NCBI GenBank assembly: GCA_049975365.1
Contig: JBNGDS010000017.1
Location: 1-46,504 of the forward strand
Direction of reading: 5' to 3'
Origin: DSBG01 sp049975365
GTDB taxonomy: Bacteria > Desulfobacterota > Desulfomonilia > UBA1062
Length of the DNA: 46,504 nucleotides
Part shown: piece by piece, positions 23,717-31,975 of the stretch
Layout: every line of letters starts with the position of its first letter
Position numbering within the stretch: position 1 is the first letter of the stretch
The notes under the pieces: generated by a model
What the model was told of the DNA's origin: nothing
Seen by the model: only the letters and a program-made list of their open reading frames with translations
Databases searched by the model: none
Program-made: the position numbers and the translations under genes

Positions 23717-24937
23717 ATGGATACATACCTTGCACGTCAGCCGATATTCAGCAGGAACAAGGATATCTATGCCTATGAACTCCTCTTTCGCGGGGGAATG
23801 CAGAATTTTTTCCCGGATATCGACGGCAACAGTGCAACGTCCCGGCTCCTGTCCAACATCTTCTTCAACTCCGATATCGATCAGATAACGGACGGAAAAC
23901 GGGCGTTCATCAATTTCACCTATGAACTCATCCTCAGGAAGATTCCGCTGATGTTCCCCTCTCACATCACGACCGTGGAGTTACTGGAAACCATCACTCC
24001 GGATGAGAAAATCCTCGAATGCTGCAAAGAATTTTTACAATTGGGGTACGTGCTGGCACTGGACGACTTTGACTATTCCCCTGAGATGGAGTCTCTTCTC
24101 AGAATCGCACACATCATCAAGATCGACTTCATGAAGAGTTCTCGAGAAGAGATCCAGGGGTATGTCGATCGATTTATTCCAGAAGGGAAGAAACTCCTGG
24201 CGGAAAAGGTTGAAACCATGGAGGATTTCCAGTCAGCCCTCACCATGGGTTTCTCGTACTTCCAGGGCTACTTCTTCAGCAAACCCCAGGTCATGAAGGA
24301 GACTGACATCGGCAGTCTCAAGATGAACCTGCTGCAGATCATGTCCGAGGCCGCCAGTGACGAGTTCAGCATCACCAAGCTGGAAAAGTTGATCTCACGC
24401 GATGTGGGCATATCGTACAAGCTGCTCAGGTACCTCAATTCACCCTTCTTCAGGAGGGCACACGAAATTTCTTCCATCAGGCACGCCATCGTCATGCTCG
24501 GTGAGAACGGCATGAAACGGTTCCTCTCCGTCATCATCCTGGCAGAGCTCAGTGACGACAAGCCTTCTGAACTTCTGAAGAGTTCCATCATCAGGGCACG
24601 GTTCTGTGAGAATCTCGCATATCAGAAGGGATCACGCCCCGATCCATCAGAGCTGTTCACCCTCGGTCTGTTCTCTCTCATCGATGCCATCCTCGACAGC
24701 CCCATGGACGCCATCATGAAAAAGCTCCCGCTCTCTGCGGGAATCAAGTCGTGCCTGATGGGAGAGACAAACGCATTCAGTGGATATCTCGACTGCGCGG
24801 TACACTACGAACAGGCCAGGTGGGATGAAGTTTTTGCCCTGTCAAGAACCCTGTGCATCGACCCCGAGAAGCTCCCCCACATCTATCTCGATGCCCTGGG
24901 ATGGGCGGACGCCCTGTTCAGTTCTCAGCGTGAGTAG
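23717..24937 (+). CDS. EAL-HDOD signalling protein (YuxH-like)
   Basis: 406 residues. An N-terminal EAL-type barrel (residues about 1-195) starts YLARQPIFSRNKDIYAYELL; the EAL signature is altered to YELLFR and the metal-binding residues are largely absent, so phosphodiesterase activity on cyclic-di-GMP is unlikely. LALDDFDYSPE and KIDFMK are remnants of the later EAL motifs. A HDOD domain follows (about 200-390; FSITKLEKLISRDVGISYKL, SSIRHAIVMLGENGMKRF). Such proteins are regulatory scaffolds in signal transduction and motility. It is convergent with leuB and stands alone. Confidence 0.92.
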   Translation: MDTYLARQPIFSRNKDIYAYELLFRGGMQNFFPDIDGNSATSRLLSNIFFNSDIDQITDGKRAFINFTYELILRKIPLMFPSHITTVELLETITPDEKILECCKEFLQLGYVLALDDFDYSPEMESLLRIAHIIKIDFMKSSREEIQGYVDRFIPEGKKLLAEKVETMEDFQSALTMGFSYFQGYFFSKPQVMKETDIGSLKMNLLQIMSEAASDEFSITKLEKLISRDVGISYKLLRYLNSPFFRRAHEISSIRHAIVMLGENGMKRFLSVIILAELSDDKPSELLKSSIIRARFCENLAYQKGSRPDPSELFTLGLFSLIDAILDSPMDAIMKKLPLSAGIKSCLMGETNAFSGYLDCAVHYEQARWDEVFALSRTLCIDPEKLPHIYLDALGWADALFSSQRE

Positions 24938-24968
24938 ACACCTCGGTATACTACTCCCAGAGGGTGCT

Positions 24969-26036
24969 TCAGGATGTTGCGTAATGTGCCACCCTGTCCC
25001 CCACCTGTGACGTTGACAGACCCATGTGCCCTGCAGCGAGAGATGTGATGTCGTTTGTGAGCACCTGGATGATCCCTTTCTCCACGCACTCGGCTGCTGC
25101 GTCTTCTCCCAGCGTCTCCAGCATCATCTGAGCCGCGCTGATGGCGGCAAGAGGATTGATGATGTTTTTCCCGGTGTACTTTGGTGCAGATCCCCCGATG
25201 GGCTCAAACATGGACACGCCTTCCGGGTTGATGTTTCCTCCCGCGGCAATGCCCATTCCACCCTGGGTGATGGCTCCGAGATCGGTGATGATATCTCCGA
25301 ACATGTTGCCGGTGACCAGGACATCGAACCACTCCGGATTCTTCACCATCCACATGCAGGTGGCATCCACATGAAAGTATTCACGTTTGATCTCAGGGAA
25401 ATCAGAGTTTCCAACCTCGTGAAACACCCGTTCCCACAGGTCGTAGACATAGGTGAGCACGTTTGTCTTGCCAACGAGGGCCAGGGTGTTTCTTCGGTTG
25501 CGTTTTCTCGTATACTCGAAGGCATATCTCAGACACCGTTCCACCTGAAAGCGTGAGTAGATCATCTCCTGCACCGCGATCTCGTGAGGTGTTCCCTTCA
25601 TGGAAAAGCCGCCCCCACCTGTGTAAAGTCCACCGGAGTTCTCCCTGACCACAACATAGTCGATGTGCTCCGGGCCCTTGTCCTTGAGCGGTGTCTCCAC
25701 GTTCGGATAGAGTTTCACCGGCCGCAGGTTAATGTACTGATCCAGTTCGAAGCGAATCCTCAGGAGGATTCCCTTCTCCAGGATACCGGGTTTCACGTCC
25801 GGGTGGCCGATGGCACCGAGGTAGATGGCATCGAACGTCATAAGTTCATCAACCGCACTATCCGGAAGGATCTCCCCTGTTCTCAGGTACCGGTCCCCCC
25901 CAAAATCGTAGGTGGCAAAATCGAAGCTGACTCCTTCCTTGGTGGCGACAGCATCGAGAACCTTGATCCCCTCATTCACTACTTCGGGACCTGTTCCGTC
26001 ACCCGGTATCACTGCAATCTTGTACGATCGAGCCAT
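24969..26036 (-). CDS. leuB: 3-isopropylmalate dehydrogenase (isocitrate/isopropylmalate dehydrogenase family)
   Basis: 355 residues. NAD-dependent oxidative decarboxylation of 3-isopropylmalate is the likely reaction. Motifs are IPGDGTGPEVV, RFELDQYINLRPVKLY, VVRENSGGLYTG, VDATCMWMVKNPEWFDV with NMFGDIITDLGA and the NAD-binding FEPIGGSAPKYTG. Sequence details (AIGHPDVKPGILEKG) place it in the subgroup that also contains tartrate dehydrogenase-like enzymes, but the leucine operon here lacks any other leuB, which supports LeuB. GGAGAGG lies about 9 nt before the ATG. Confidence 0.88.
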   Translation of the reverse strand: MARSYKIAVIPGDGTGPEVVNEGIKVLDAVATKEGVSFDFATYDFGGDRYLRTGEILPDSAVDELMTFDAIYLGAIGHPDVKPGILEKGILLRIRFELDQYINLRPVKLYPNVETPLKDKGPEHIDYVVVRENSGGLYTGGGGFSMKGTPHEIAVQEMIYSRFQVERCLRYAFEYTRKRNRRNTLALVGKTNVLTYVYDLWERVFHEVGNSDFPEIKREYFHVDATCMWMVKNPEWFDVLVTGNMFGDIITDLGAITQGGMGIAAGGNINPEGVSMFEPIGGSAPKYTGKNIINPLAAISAAQMMLETLGEDAAAECVEKGIIQVLTNDITSLAAGHMGLSTSQVGDRVAHYATS

Positions 26037-26093
26037 TCGCGAACCCTCTCCTTCGACGTATTGAACGTGTTCTCAGTATGCAAAAAATGATCA

Positions 26094-26109
26094 GTGGGCG
26101 ATATCCCAC
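26094..26109. promoter_or_regulatory. Palindrome GTGGG-cgatat-CCCAC over the leuB -10 box
   Basis: 5-bp inverted arms with a 6-nt centre overlap the predicted -10 region of leuB. A protein bound here would block RNA polymerase, so it is a candidate repressor operator, possibly responding to leucine or the pathway intermediate. The regulator is unknown. Confidence 0.4.
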
Positions 26110-26126
26110 AATGGACTGATTGTCAA
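26098..26126 (-). promoter_or_regulatory. Putative leuB promoter
   Basis: On the minus strand TTGACA (26121-26126) is followed after 17 nt by TATCGC (26098-26103). The -35 is perfect and the -10 weak. The leader would be about 55 nt to the ATG at 26036. Confidence 0.5.
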
Positions 26127-26272
26127 GGTGTTCTTGGACCGCAGCCGAGGTCTTGACATCATTTCTTCTCTCCACGAAACAGGAGTATCACCTCAAAATT
26201 GTCAGCTGAAGAGGGATCTCACTCCATCGCGATATCGCGTTTTATCCGATTCGGAAGACATTCCTCAGACTA

Positions 26273-26965
26273 TCACGGATACTCGCCGGCGTACTGATCC
26301 AGATAGCCCCTAATGTATGTCTCTACCCGTGAATTCGGTTCATAGATACCGAAGTGTCCCTCGCATAGGATGTCCGCCTTGAGTTCCAGGAGCTTTTCCA
26401 TGGAGACTCTCCACTGGCTGATGTCCGAGTTGAACTCCCTGCTGAAGGGGCCGTGGATGTCCTGACCGAACAAGATGCGCTTTCCCGCCCTGTCAAGATA
26501 CACAACGATAGATCCCGGGGTATGCCCTGGTGTGTGGAGGCAATGGATCGTTTCACTGCCGAGGACAAGGGTTTCGTAATCACCGACGAGCCTGCGATCC
26601 ACCGGTGTATGCGGCAGTCTCGTCCCATACCAGTGCGCGGCAGTCAGGTAGGGGTCTCCGGTTTCGATGGCGCCTGCGTCGAGTTCGTGGGCGATGATGC
26701 CACAACCGAACTGTTCGCGGAAGTATGAGGCAGAGCCAATGTGATCCACGTGGCAGTGGGTCAGGATCAGGGATCGTATATCCTGCGGATCAAACCCCAG
26801 GTGTCTGATATTGTCTTCTATTTCTCGAGCTCCCCTGCCTGCCCCGGCATCGATCATCCCCAGTTCGTTGTCGCAGACGATCAGGTACACGGCCGCATCC
26901 TGGGGATGGGAAAATCCCATACCCCCGATCAGGTACACGCCCTGAATGATCTGTTGTCCTGCCAT
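26273..26965 (-). CDS. Metallo-beta-lactamase-fold hydrolase
   Basis: 230 residues. The metal-binding signature HxHxDH is in ILTHCHVDHIGSASYF; later ligands appear in LHTPGHTPGSIVVY and ILFGQDIHGPF, and the C-terminal His is in LCEGHFGIYEP. The enzyme class (thioesterase, glyoxalase II-like, lactonase or other) cannot be told from the sequence. It lacks a signal peptide and is probably cytoplasmic. AAGGGGGG supports the start. It is not clearly in an operon; a hairpin lies 65-80 nt upstream. Confidence 0.88.
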   Translation of the reverse strand: MAGQQIIQGVYLIGGMGFSHPQDAAVYLIVCDNELGMIDAGAGRGAREIEDNIRHLGFDPQDIRSLILTHCHVDHIGSASYFREQFGCGIIAHELDAGAIETGDPYLTAAHWYGTRLPHTPVDRRLVGDYETLVLGSETIHCLHTPGHTPGSIVVYLDRAGKRILFGQDIHGPFSREFNSDISQWRVSMEKLLELKADILCEGHFGIYEPNSRVETYIRGYLDQYAGEYP

Positions 26966-27026
26966 TGGTCCCCCCTTCGGGATAGGTTTCCATACAGCAT
27001 CTGCTCATGTGATCAGGCATCAGGAT

Positions 27027-27047
27027 AGCGCACGTGGCATGTGCGCT
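27027..27047. repeat. Hairpin AGCGCAC-N7-GTGCGCT upstream of the metallo-hydrolase gene
   Basis: Perfect 7-bp arms around GTGGCAT, with no T-run on either side, in the gap between the histidine kinase end and the metallo-hydrolase start. It could be an operator or an mRNA structure for the hydrolase gene. Confidence 0.35.
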
Positions 27048-27199
27048 TCAAGCTCGAATTCTTGGTAAAAATCAGTTGAATGGGTCTTCCATGAGGCCGC
27101 TATTCCGTAGAAGCTCGATTCCCGCCGATTCTTCACGGGTGTGAGAGACATCTTCACCCGGTATCGCGAACTCATGGTCACTTTAACCACAGGAACTCT

Positions 27200-28621
27200 T
27201 TACGAGGCTCGAGCGGTCAGATTTGGCCTGTCCTCGCCCGTACGTACCTTGCTTCTCCTGTCCTGGAGGATCTTCAGGGTAAAGACTGCACCAGGGTTTG
27301 CCTGGGGAATGACATCGATTTCTCCGCCAATTTTTACCATTGCGATGCGTGCCTCGGTAAGCCCGAGTCCTATCTTCATCGGGTCTGCAGAATAGAACGG
27401 AGCGAAGAGTGTTTGAATATCTCCACAAATTCCAGGACCAAAGTCCCTGACGGAAATGCACGCATATCCCCTTTCTTCGCTGATATCGACGAGAATCTCT
27501 TCTGATTCACTGTCGATGGCATTTTCAAGGATCCTGAGCAGGGCGCATCTGACATGATCTTCATCGGTGAATGCCCTGACACCCCCTGTGGTGACCACAT
27601 GTACGGGGACAGATGCCCTGAATCCCGCCAGGGTCTCCCTGACAAGATGTTCCATGTCTACATCGGTGAAGAACTGTTCCATGGTGACCAGGGATTCATA
27701 GCGCTCGATGCGCTCGATCATGTCTTCGATCCTGCGTATGGAAGAATAGATCCCGGACAGTGCCTGCCTCCTCTTCTGGTCATCGTTGTCAATCTGCCCT
27801 TTTTCCAGACGATGGATATACGCCCCGATCACGGTCAGAGGGTTCCTGAGTTCATGGGAAAGACCGTTGATCATCTGAGTGAGATCGTTCGCCTGGATGC
27901 TCAGGCGATACTGCATGGCCCGAAGGTCCGTGATGTCTCTGCCGATGATCGAGAGGGCGTAGATATGATCGTCTTCACTCAACGGTGTACTCATGAGCGA
28001 AAATGTCCCGATCCTTCCGCAGCTGAGGATCAGTTTCACTTCACATCGTGAAGGGACGCCCCTGTGAAACCCCTTGCGAAGCATCTGTGTGAGGTTCTTC
28101 CTGTCATGCTCAGAGACCGAGTCGATGAATGAACGCCCTACCAGGGACTGACCGGATTCCCCCAGATAGTGTTCGAGCGTCTCGTTGCAGAACATGATCC
28201 TTCCTGTCGGCCCGAGCACGAAGATAAGATCGGTGGCGTTTCTGATGATGGCCCGATGTCTCTTACTGTCCCGCAGGAGCATCCTCTGCTTTTCCTTTAT
28301 CGTGAGATCCTTTTCAGTGACTGATCGAATCAGCCTGTCCCCGATATCGAAGGATTCCTTCATTTCCGAATACAGCGATGAGATTGCTTCGATCACGGCA
28401 GGATTGTTCGGGATCACACCTGAGACACGTTCAGGCAGAGGCCCCCTTGGAATTGCATCCGACACCACATAGGCACGGTGGCATCTGATATTCTTCCATC
28501 TCCTGATATGCCCTTCCTGGATAAACAACAACCCGATTTCGTCGATTTCACTGATGCTTCGTATCTGCGTAATCTCACTATCCAGATGCGGTGGAGACTC
28601 TCCGAGCCAGTAGATACTCAT
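27200..28621 (-). CDS. PAS-domain histidine kinase with degenerate receiver-like N-terminus
   Basis: 473 residues, soluble. Residues about 1-90 read like a receiver fold without the phosphoacceptor (SIYWLGESPP, IGLLFIQEG, RAYVVSDAIP, VSGVIPNNPAVIEAI). A PAS domain follows (about 125-245; AIIRNATDLIFVLGPTGRI, IIGRDITDLRAMQ). The HisKA box is INGLSHELRNPLTVIGAYI with the phosphorylated His, and the ATPase domain shows LRILENAIDSES (N box), VRDFGPGICGDIQ (G1) and KIGLGLTEARIAM (G2). It has no transmembrane segments, so it likely senses a cytoplasmic signal. No response regulator is adjacent; the orphan receiver at 4822-5280 is only a possibility. Confidence 0.9.
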   Translation of the reverse strand: MSIYWLGESPPHLDSEITQIRSISEIDEIGLLFIQEGHIRRWKNIRCHRAYVVSDAIPRGPLPERVSGVIPNNPAVIEAISSLYSEMKESFDIGDRLIRSVTEKDLTIKEKQRMLLRDSKRHRAIIRNATDLIFVLGPTGRIMFCNETLEHYLGESGQSLVGRSFIDSVSEHDRKNLTQMLRKGFHRGVPSRCEVKLILSCGRIGTFSLMSTPLSEDDHIYALSIIGRDITDLRAMQYRLSIQANDLTQMINGLSHELRNPLTVIGAYIHRLEKGQIDNDDQKRRQALSGIYSSIRRIEDMIERIERYESLVTMEQFFTDVDMEHLVRETLAGFRASVPVHVVTTGGVRAFTDEDHVRCALLRILENAIDSESEEILVDISEERGYACISVRDFGPGICGDIQTLFAPFYSADPMKIGLGLTEARIAMVKIGGEIDVIPQANPGAVFTLKILQDRRSKVRTGEDRPNLTARAS

Positions 28622-28742
28622 CTACGTGAAATCGGAATATCGCTGTTTTTTCTTGAAAAACAAGGAACTGGTCCGTGACGGTGATCAGGAGACAGAGAAT
28701 TTTGAAGTGACGCGCGTTCTTCTCCTTGAGCCTGGAAAGGCG

Positions 28743-29474
28743 CTATTTGACGATCATCAGGTTTGCCTGTTTGAGTCTCTGTGCAAGGCTTGAAATGATC
28801 TTATGGGCAACCTCAGGATTTTCCTGGATAAGCTTATCGAGCCCACCTTCAGCAACAGGGATGACTTCTACAACGCTCTTGCCTTTCGAACGTATGGTTG
28901 CACTTCTCGGTTCATTCAGGATGAAGCTCATCTCCCCGAAATACTCTCCAGGCTTCGTGATGAGACCAATCTGAACATTCTTCTTGAGGACTTCGAGCCC
29001 TCCCTCGGTGTGGTAAAGCTTGTAGATTTCGGTTCCATTGGTCCCCTCTTCAATGACGACCTGTCCATCGGAATATTCCCGCAGGTCCAGATTGATGGTC
29101 TCGCCGTAGGGGATATTCGCTTCTGCAATGGATGTTGTCTGCTCCAACTGGAGAAACGCGGACCTGAGGACCATTGAGGCGAGTGCAGGCTTTGAATATG
29201 CCACCTCTTCGATCAGCTCTGATTCATAGGTGGCGACCCTGGAGATCTTCATTGCCTTGGCCGTCGTGGTATAGGGAATCCCGCGATAGTAATTCTCCAG
29301 GCCGAACACATCCTTGTCCGAGAGGATGCGTATGGGTTTCTCCATCTGGAAGATCTGTACCTCGCCTTCGAGAATTGCATAGAAATACGTATTCGGGGAA
29401 CCCTCCCGGACAATGATCTCTCCAGGCCTGTATTCCCTGACATCTACAGACTCTATGGGCCGTGTCTCAAGCAT
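28743..29474 (-). CDS. Protein with two cyclic-nucleotide-binding-like domains
   Basis: 243 residues from the ATG at 29474, which has GAAAG 7 nt upstream; upstream in-frame codons fall in non-homologous sequence. Domain one (about 10-105) shows YRPGEIIVREGSPNTYFYAI and LEGEVQIF. Domain two (about 125-230) shows VVIEEGTNGTEIYKL and the phosphate-binding-like cassette FGEMSFILNEPRSATI. No helix-turn-helix or enzyme domain follows, so it is probably a regulatory subunit rather than a Crp-type transcription factor. It follows the histone-deacetylase-family gene by 47 nt on the same strand. Confidence 0.85.
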   Translation of the reverse strand: MLETRPIESVDVREYRPGEIIVREGSPNTYFYAILEGEVQIFQMEKPIRILSDKDVFGLENYYRGIPYTTTAKAMKISRVATYESELIEEVAYSKPALASMVLRSAFLQLEQTTSIAEANIPYGETINLDLREYSDGQVVIEEGTNGTEIYKLYHTEGGLEVLKKNVQIGLITKPGEYFGEMSFILNEPRSATIRSKGKSVVEVIPVAEGGLDKLIQENPEVAHKIISSLAQRLKQANLMIVK

Positions 29475-29521
29475 ACAAGAACTTTCGGCAATACCAGGGG
29501 TAAACTTTACATACACGGGCG

Positions 29522-30538
29522 CTACAGGGGCCAGTGACGGGAATGTGTCTGTATGATTTCGTCCAGTTCTGGCCACTCTACCGGATTAATCGTTGGTGTG
29601 TTTTCCCCCCTCATTACTGCAACAACATGACGCACTGAATCTCTCAGTGCATCGAGATTATACCCCCCTTCCAATGAATACACAACGGGTGCCTGAACCT
29701 TTTGTGCAGCATCGTGAATGATCCCGGCAAGAGATGCAAAGCCCGCGGAGGAGAGCCGCATCCCGCCGATGGGGTCCATAGCGTGTGCATCAAAACCCGC
29801 TGATACAAGAACGAGTTCAGGGGTGAACGCCTCGAATATCGGAACCATGAGATACCGGTAGAGTGCGACATACTGGCCATCACTCTTGCCCCCGCGCAGC
29901 GGGCAATTGACAGTGAAACCCGTCCCTGAGCCTGCACCTATCTCGGAAAGAGCCCCCGTTCCGGGATAAAACGGCCATTGATGAGAAGAAAAATAGAGCA
30001 CGTCTTCACTCGTATAAAAGCTCTCCTGGGTTCCGTTTCCATGGTGGACATCAAAATCCACGATCATCACCTTCCTGATTCCAAAGGACTCCTGTGCCTT
30101 CTTCGCGGCGATCGCGATATTGTTGAAGATGCAGAACCCCATGGCATCGCTGCTGGTCGCATGATGGCCAGGCGGCCTCACACAGGCGAACCCGGAAGTA
30201 ATCTGTCTGCTCAGTGCCATTTCGGTAAGCTTTATCAGGGATCCCGCAGCATAGAGGGATACTTCGTACGAATCCCCGCAACAGACGGTGTCAGGATCCA
30301 GGTCCACGAGCCAGTTCCTGGTGCATGCCCGCGAGACCATATCAACGTAGCCCCTGTCATGATTCAGGAGAATATCCTCTGTTTTTGCCATGACAGGATC
30401 CACGAGAGATACGCTGATGTCCTTCCCTTCGTCCCCTGCAAAGAGTGTGTGGAGGTAGTGGATCCTCGTTGGCGCTTCCGGATGGTAGCCGCCGGTATCA
30501 TGCCTCATGAAGAGGGGATCAGAGACAATGCCGATCAT
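29522..30538 (-). CDS. Histone deacetylase family (AcuC/HDAC-like) amidohydrolase
   Basis: 338 residues of the zinc-dependent deacetylase superfamily. The active-site signatures are RPPGHHATSSDAMGFCIFNN (tandem His), VDFDVHHGNGTQESFY (zinc Asp and His) and VSAGFDAHAMDPIGGM (second zinc Asp). Bacterial members deacetylate acetyl-lysine proteins (AcuC), acetylpolyamines or other small amides; the substrate cannot be read from the sequence. The start has the HDAC-like MIGIVSDPLFMRHDTG. It is flanked by a 123-residue unknown gene 16 nt upstream and the cNMP-binding protein downstream, suggesting a three-gene operon. Confidence 0.93.
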   Translation of the reverse strand: MIGIVSDPLFMRHDTGGYHPEAPTRIHYLHTLFAGDEGKDISVSLVDPVMAKTEDILLNHDRGYVDMVSRACTRNWLVDLDPDTVCCGDSYEVSLYAAGSLIKLTEMALSRQITSGFACVRPPGHHATSSDAMGFCIFNNIAIAAKKAQESFGIRKVMIVDFDVHHGNGTQESFYTSEDVLYFSSHQWPFYPGTGALSEIGAGSGTGFTVNCPLRGGKSDGQYVALYRYLMVPIFEAFTPELVLVSAGFDAHAMDPIGGMRLSSAGFASLAGIIHDAAQKVQAPVVYSLEGGYNLDALRDSVRHVVAVMRGENTPTINPVEWPELDEIIQTHSRHWPL

Positions 30539-30554
30539 ATGTTGAAAACCGCAC

Positions 30555-30926
30555 TCAGATCAGGATATCCACCGAGTGCACCGTTTCCTCCTTCTGTGCT
30601 GGATAGGCGATACCTTTCGCGACGGGAAAGACATCAAGCTCTGTTTCTATGCGTCCATACGCGAGTTCGTGGATCACTGAGGCCTGAGAGACCATGGGAT
30701 CAACACCCAGAGTTGTGACGTCTGCAGGCCTGGCAACAAAAATTCTACCCGAAGACGCATACTCAATCGGACTCTCAGCCGGGACCGGCACACGGATGCC
30801 CGGGTCACTCTCCGTCTTATCAGGTGGTTGTCTCTGAATCTTTACATACTTGAATCTGCAGAATGGGAGTTCTAGCGATATACCCTTCAGATCCGGAATA
30901 TGAGAAAAAGGGTTCTCACAGGGCAT
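30555..30926 (-). CDS. Hypothetical protein
   Basis: 123 residues, unrecognised. The sequence is protein-like, with a plausible beta-rich core (GRIFVARPADVTTLGVDP, then SVIHELAYGRIETELDVF), no membrane helix and no signal peptide. Its stop lies 16 nt before the histone-deacetylase-family start, so it may be the first gene of that operon. The ATG at 30926 lacks a clear ribosome binding site, so a later start is possible. It could still be a chance open frame. Confidence 0.45.
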   Translation of the reverse strand: MPCENPFSHIPDLKGISLELPFCRFKYVKIQRQPPDKTESDPGIRVPVPAESPIEYASSGRIFVARPADVTTLGVDPMVSQASVIHELAYGRIETELDVFPVAKGIAYPAQKEETVHSVDILI

Positions 30927-31175
30927 TACTAGTGCACATACGCCATTTCACGACACGGTGCAAGACAAAAATACCCCGGAAGATGACTTGCAGCGCGCGT
31001 TTCACTCCCCTGTCCGGTGTAGTGTGCGGCAGTTTCTCTCAATGTATACCAAGCTACCCTGTACCACACGCATCACTGCGTCATCCATTCTCGATCAAAG
31101 AGAATTCATATTGAAAAAACATATGGGTGGTGATACGTCTTGAAAGTACTATCTCATCAAAAAGGGGGGAATGAA

Positions 31176-31904
31176 ATGAGGAAAGTTCTGTGGGGAGTTT
31201 TGTGTCTAAGTGTGCTTTTGTTCGCTTCAGTTCCGGGTTTCGCCCAGGATGTTCTCTCCCAGGCGGACTCACTCTTTGAGCAAGGGGGGCTCGACAATCT
31301 CAAGCAGTCTGCAGAGCTCTATGCAAAGGCCTTTGAAGAGAATCCAACCAGCTATGAGGCTGCCTGGAAGGCATCCCGCTCGTATCGGGAATATGCGAAC
31401 ACAGCAAAGGAAGAAAATGTGCAGGGCTGGGAGGATATCTGCAAGGAATACGGGAAGATGGGCATGAGCTATGGGGAAAAGGCGATCGAGCTCAATCCGA
31501 ATGCCATTGAGGGATACTTCTGGTATGGCTGTTCGGTGGGAAACTACTCCGACGGGGTGAGCATCCTGACAGCTCTGAAAGAAGGGCTCAAGAACAAGAC
31601 CCAGGAGAGTTTCGAGAAATCCTATGAGCTCGACAAGAACTATGAAAAGGGTGGACCGATAAAGGCACTGGGCCGTTTCTGGTTCGTTCTCCCGTGGCCG
31701 TTGAGCGACAAAGACCTCTCTTTAGAATATCTCAGGGAATTCCAGAGCCTGTATCCGGATGATCCGGAAGGACAGGTATTTCTCGCAGAGGTCCTGATCG
31801 ACAAGAAGAAAAAGGATGAGGCAAAGGCCCTGCTGGAAAAGGCCGCCGCATCCGATGAGAAGTACTTTGTGGACTGGGCAAACAGGCTCCTTGCTGATCT
31901 GTAG
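31176..31904 (+). CDS. Exported TPR protein, TatT (TRAP-associated T component)-like
   Basis: 242 residues from the ATG at 31176, which follows AGGGGGG. A signal peptide is obvious (VLWGVLCLSVLLFASVPGFA, then QD). The mature protein is alpha-helical with tetratricopeptide-like repeats: LYAKAFEENPTSYEAAWKAS, YGEKAIELNPNAIEGYFWYG, FEKSYELDKNYEKGGPIKAL and VFLAEVLIDKKKKDEAKALL. The GGPIKALGRFWF segment and the overall size resemble TatT proteins that accompany some periplasmic TRAP transporters, but no TRAP genes are in the window. It is followed by a strong terminator. Confidence 0.75.
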   Translation: MRKVLWGVLCLSVLLFASVPGFAQDVLSQADSLFEQGGLDNLKQSAELYAKAFEENPTSYEAAWKASRSYREYANTAKEENVQGWEDICKEYGKMGMSYGEKAIELNPNAIEGYFWYGCSVGNYSDGVSILTALKEGLKNKTQESFEKSYELDKNYEKGGPIKALGRFWFVLPWPLSDKDLSLEYLREFQSLYPDDPEGQVFLAEVLIDKKKKDEAKALLEKAAASDEKYFVDWANRLLADL

Positions 31905-31930
31905 CAGTTCCAGAGATTCTTCAATAAAAA

Positions 31931-31962
31931 AGCGCCCCGTGTCGGAAGGGGCGCTTTTTTTT
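31931..31962. terminator. Rho-independent terminator, probably bidirectional
   Basis: AGCGCCCC (31931-31938) pairs with GGGGCGCT (31948-31955) around a 9-nt loop and runs into eight T, with a run of A on the other side. It ends the TPR gene and, read on the minus strand, the tandem PilZ gene. Confidence 0.9.
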
Positions 31963-31975
31963 CACGTGTGATGTG

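Noticed and set aside
29978..30718. Plus-strand open frame of 246 codons opposite the deacetylase gene
   Set aside because: Antisense of a well-conserved HDAC-family gene; no ribosome binding site or recognisable domain.
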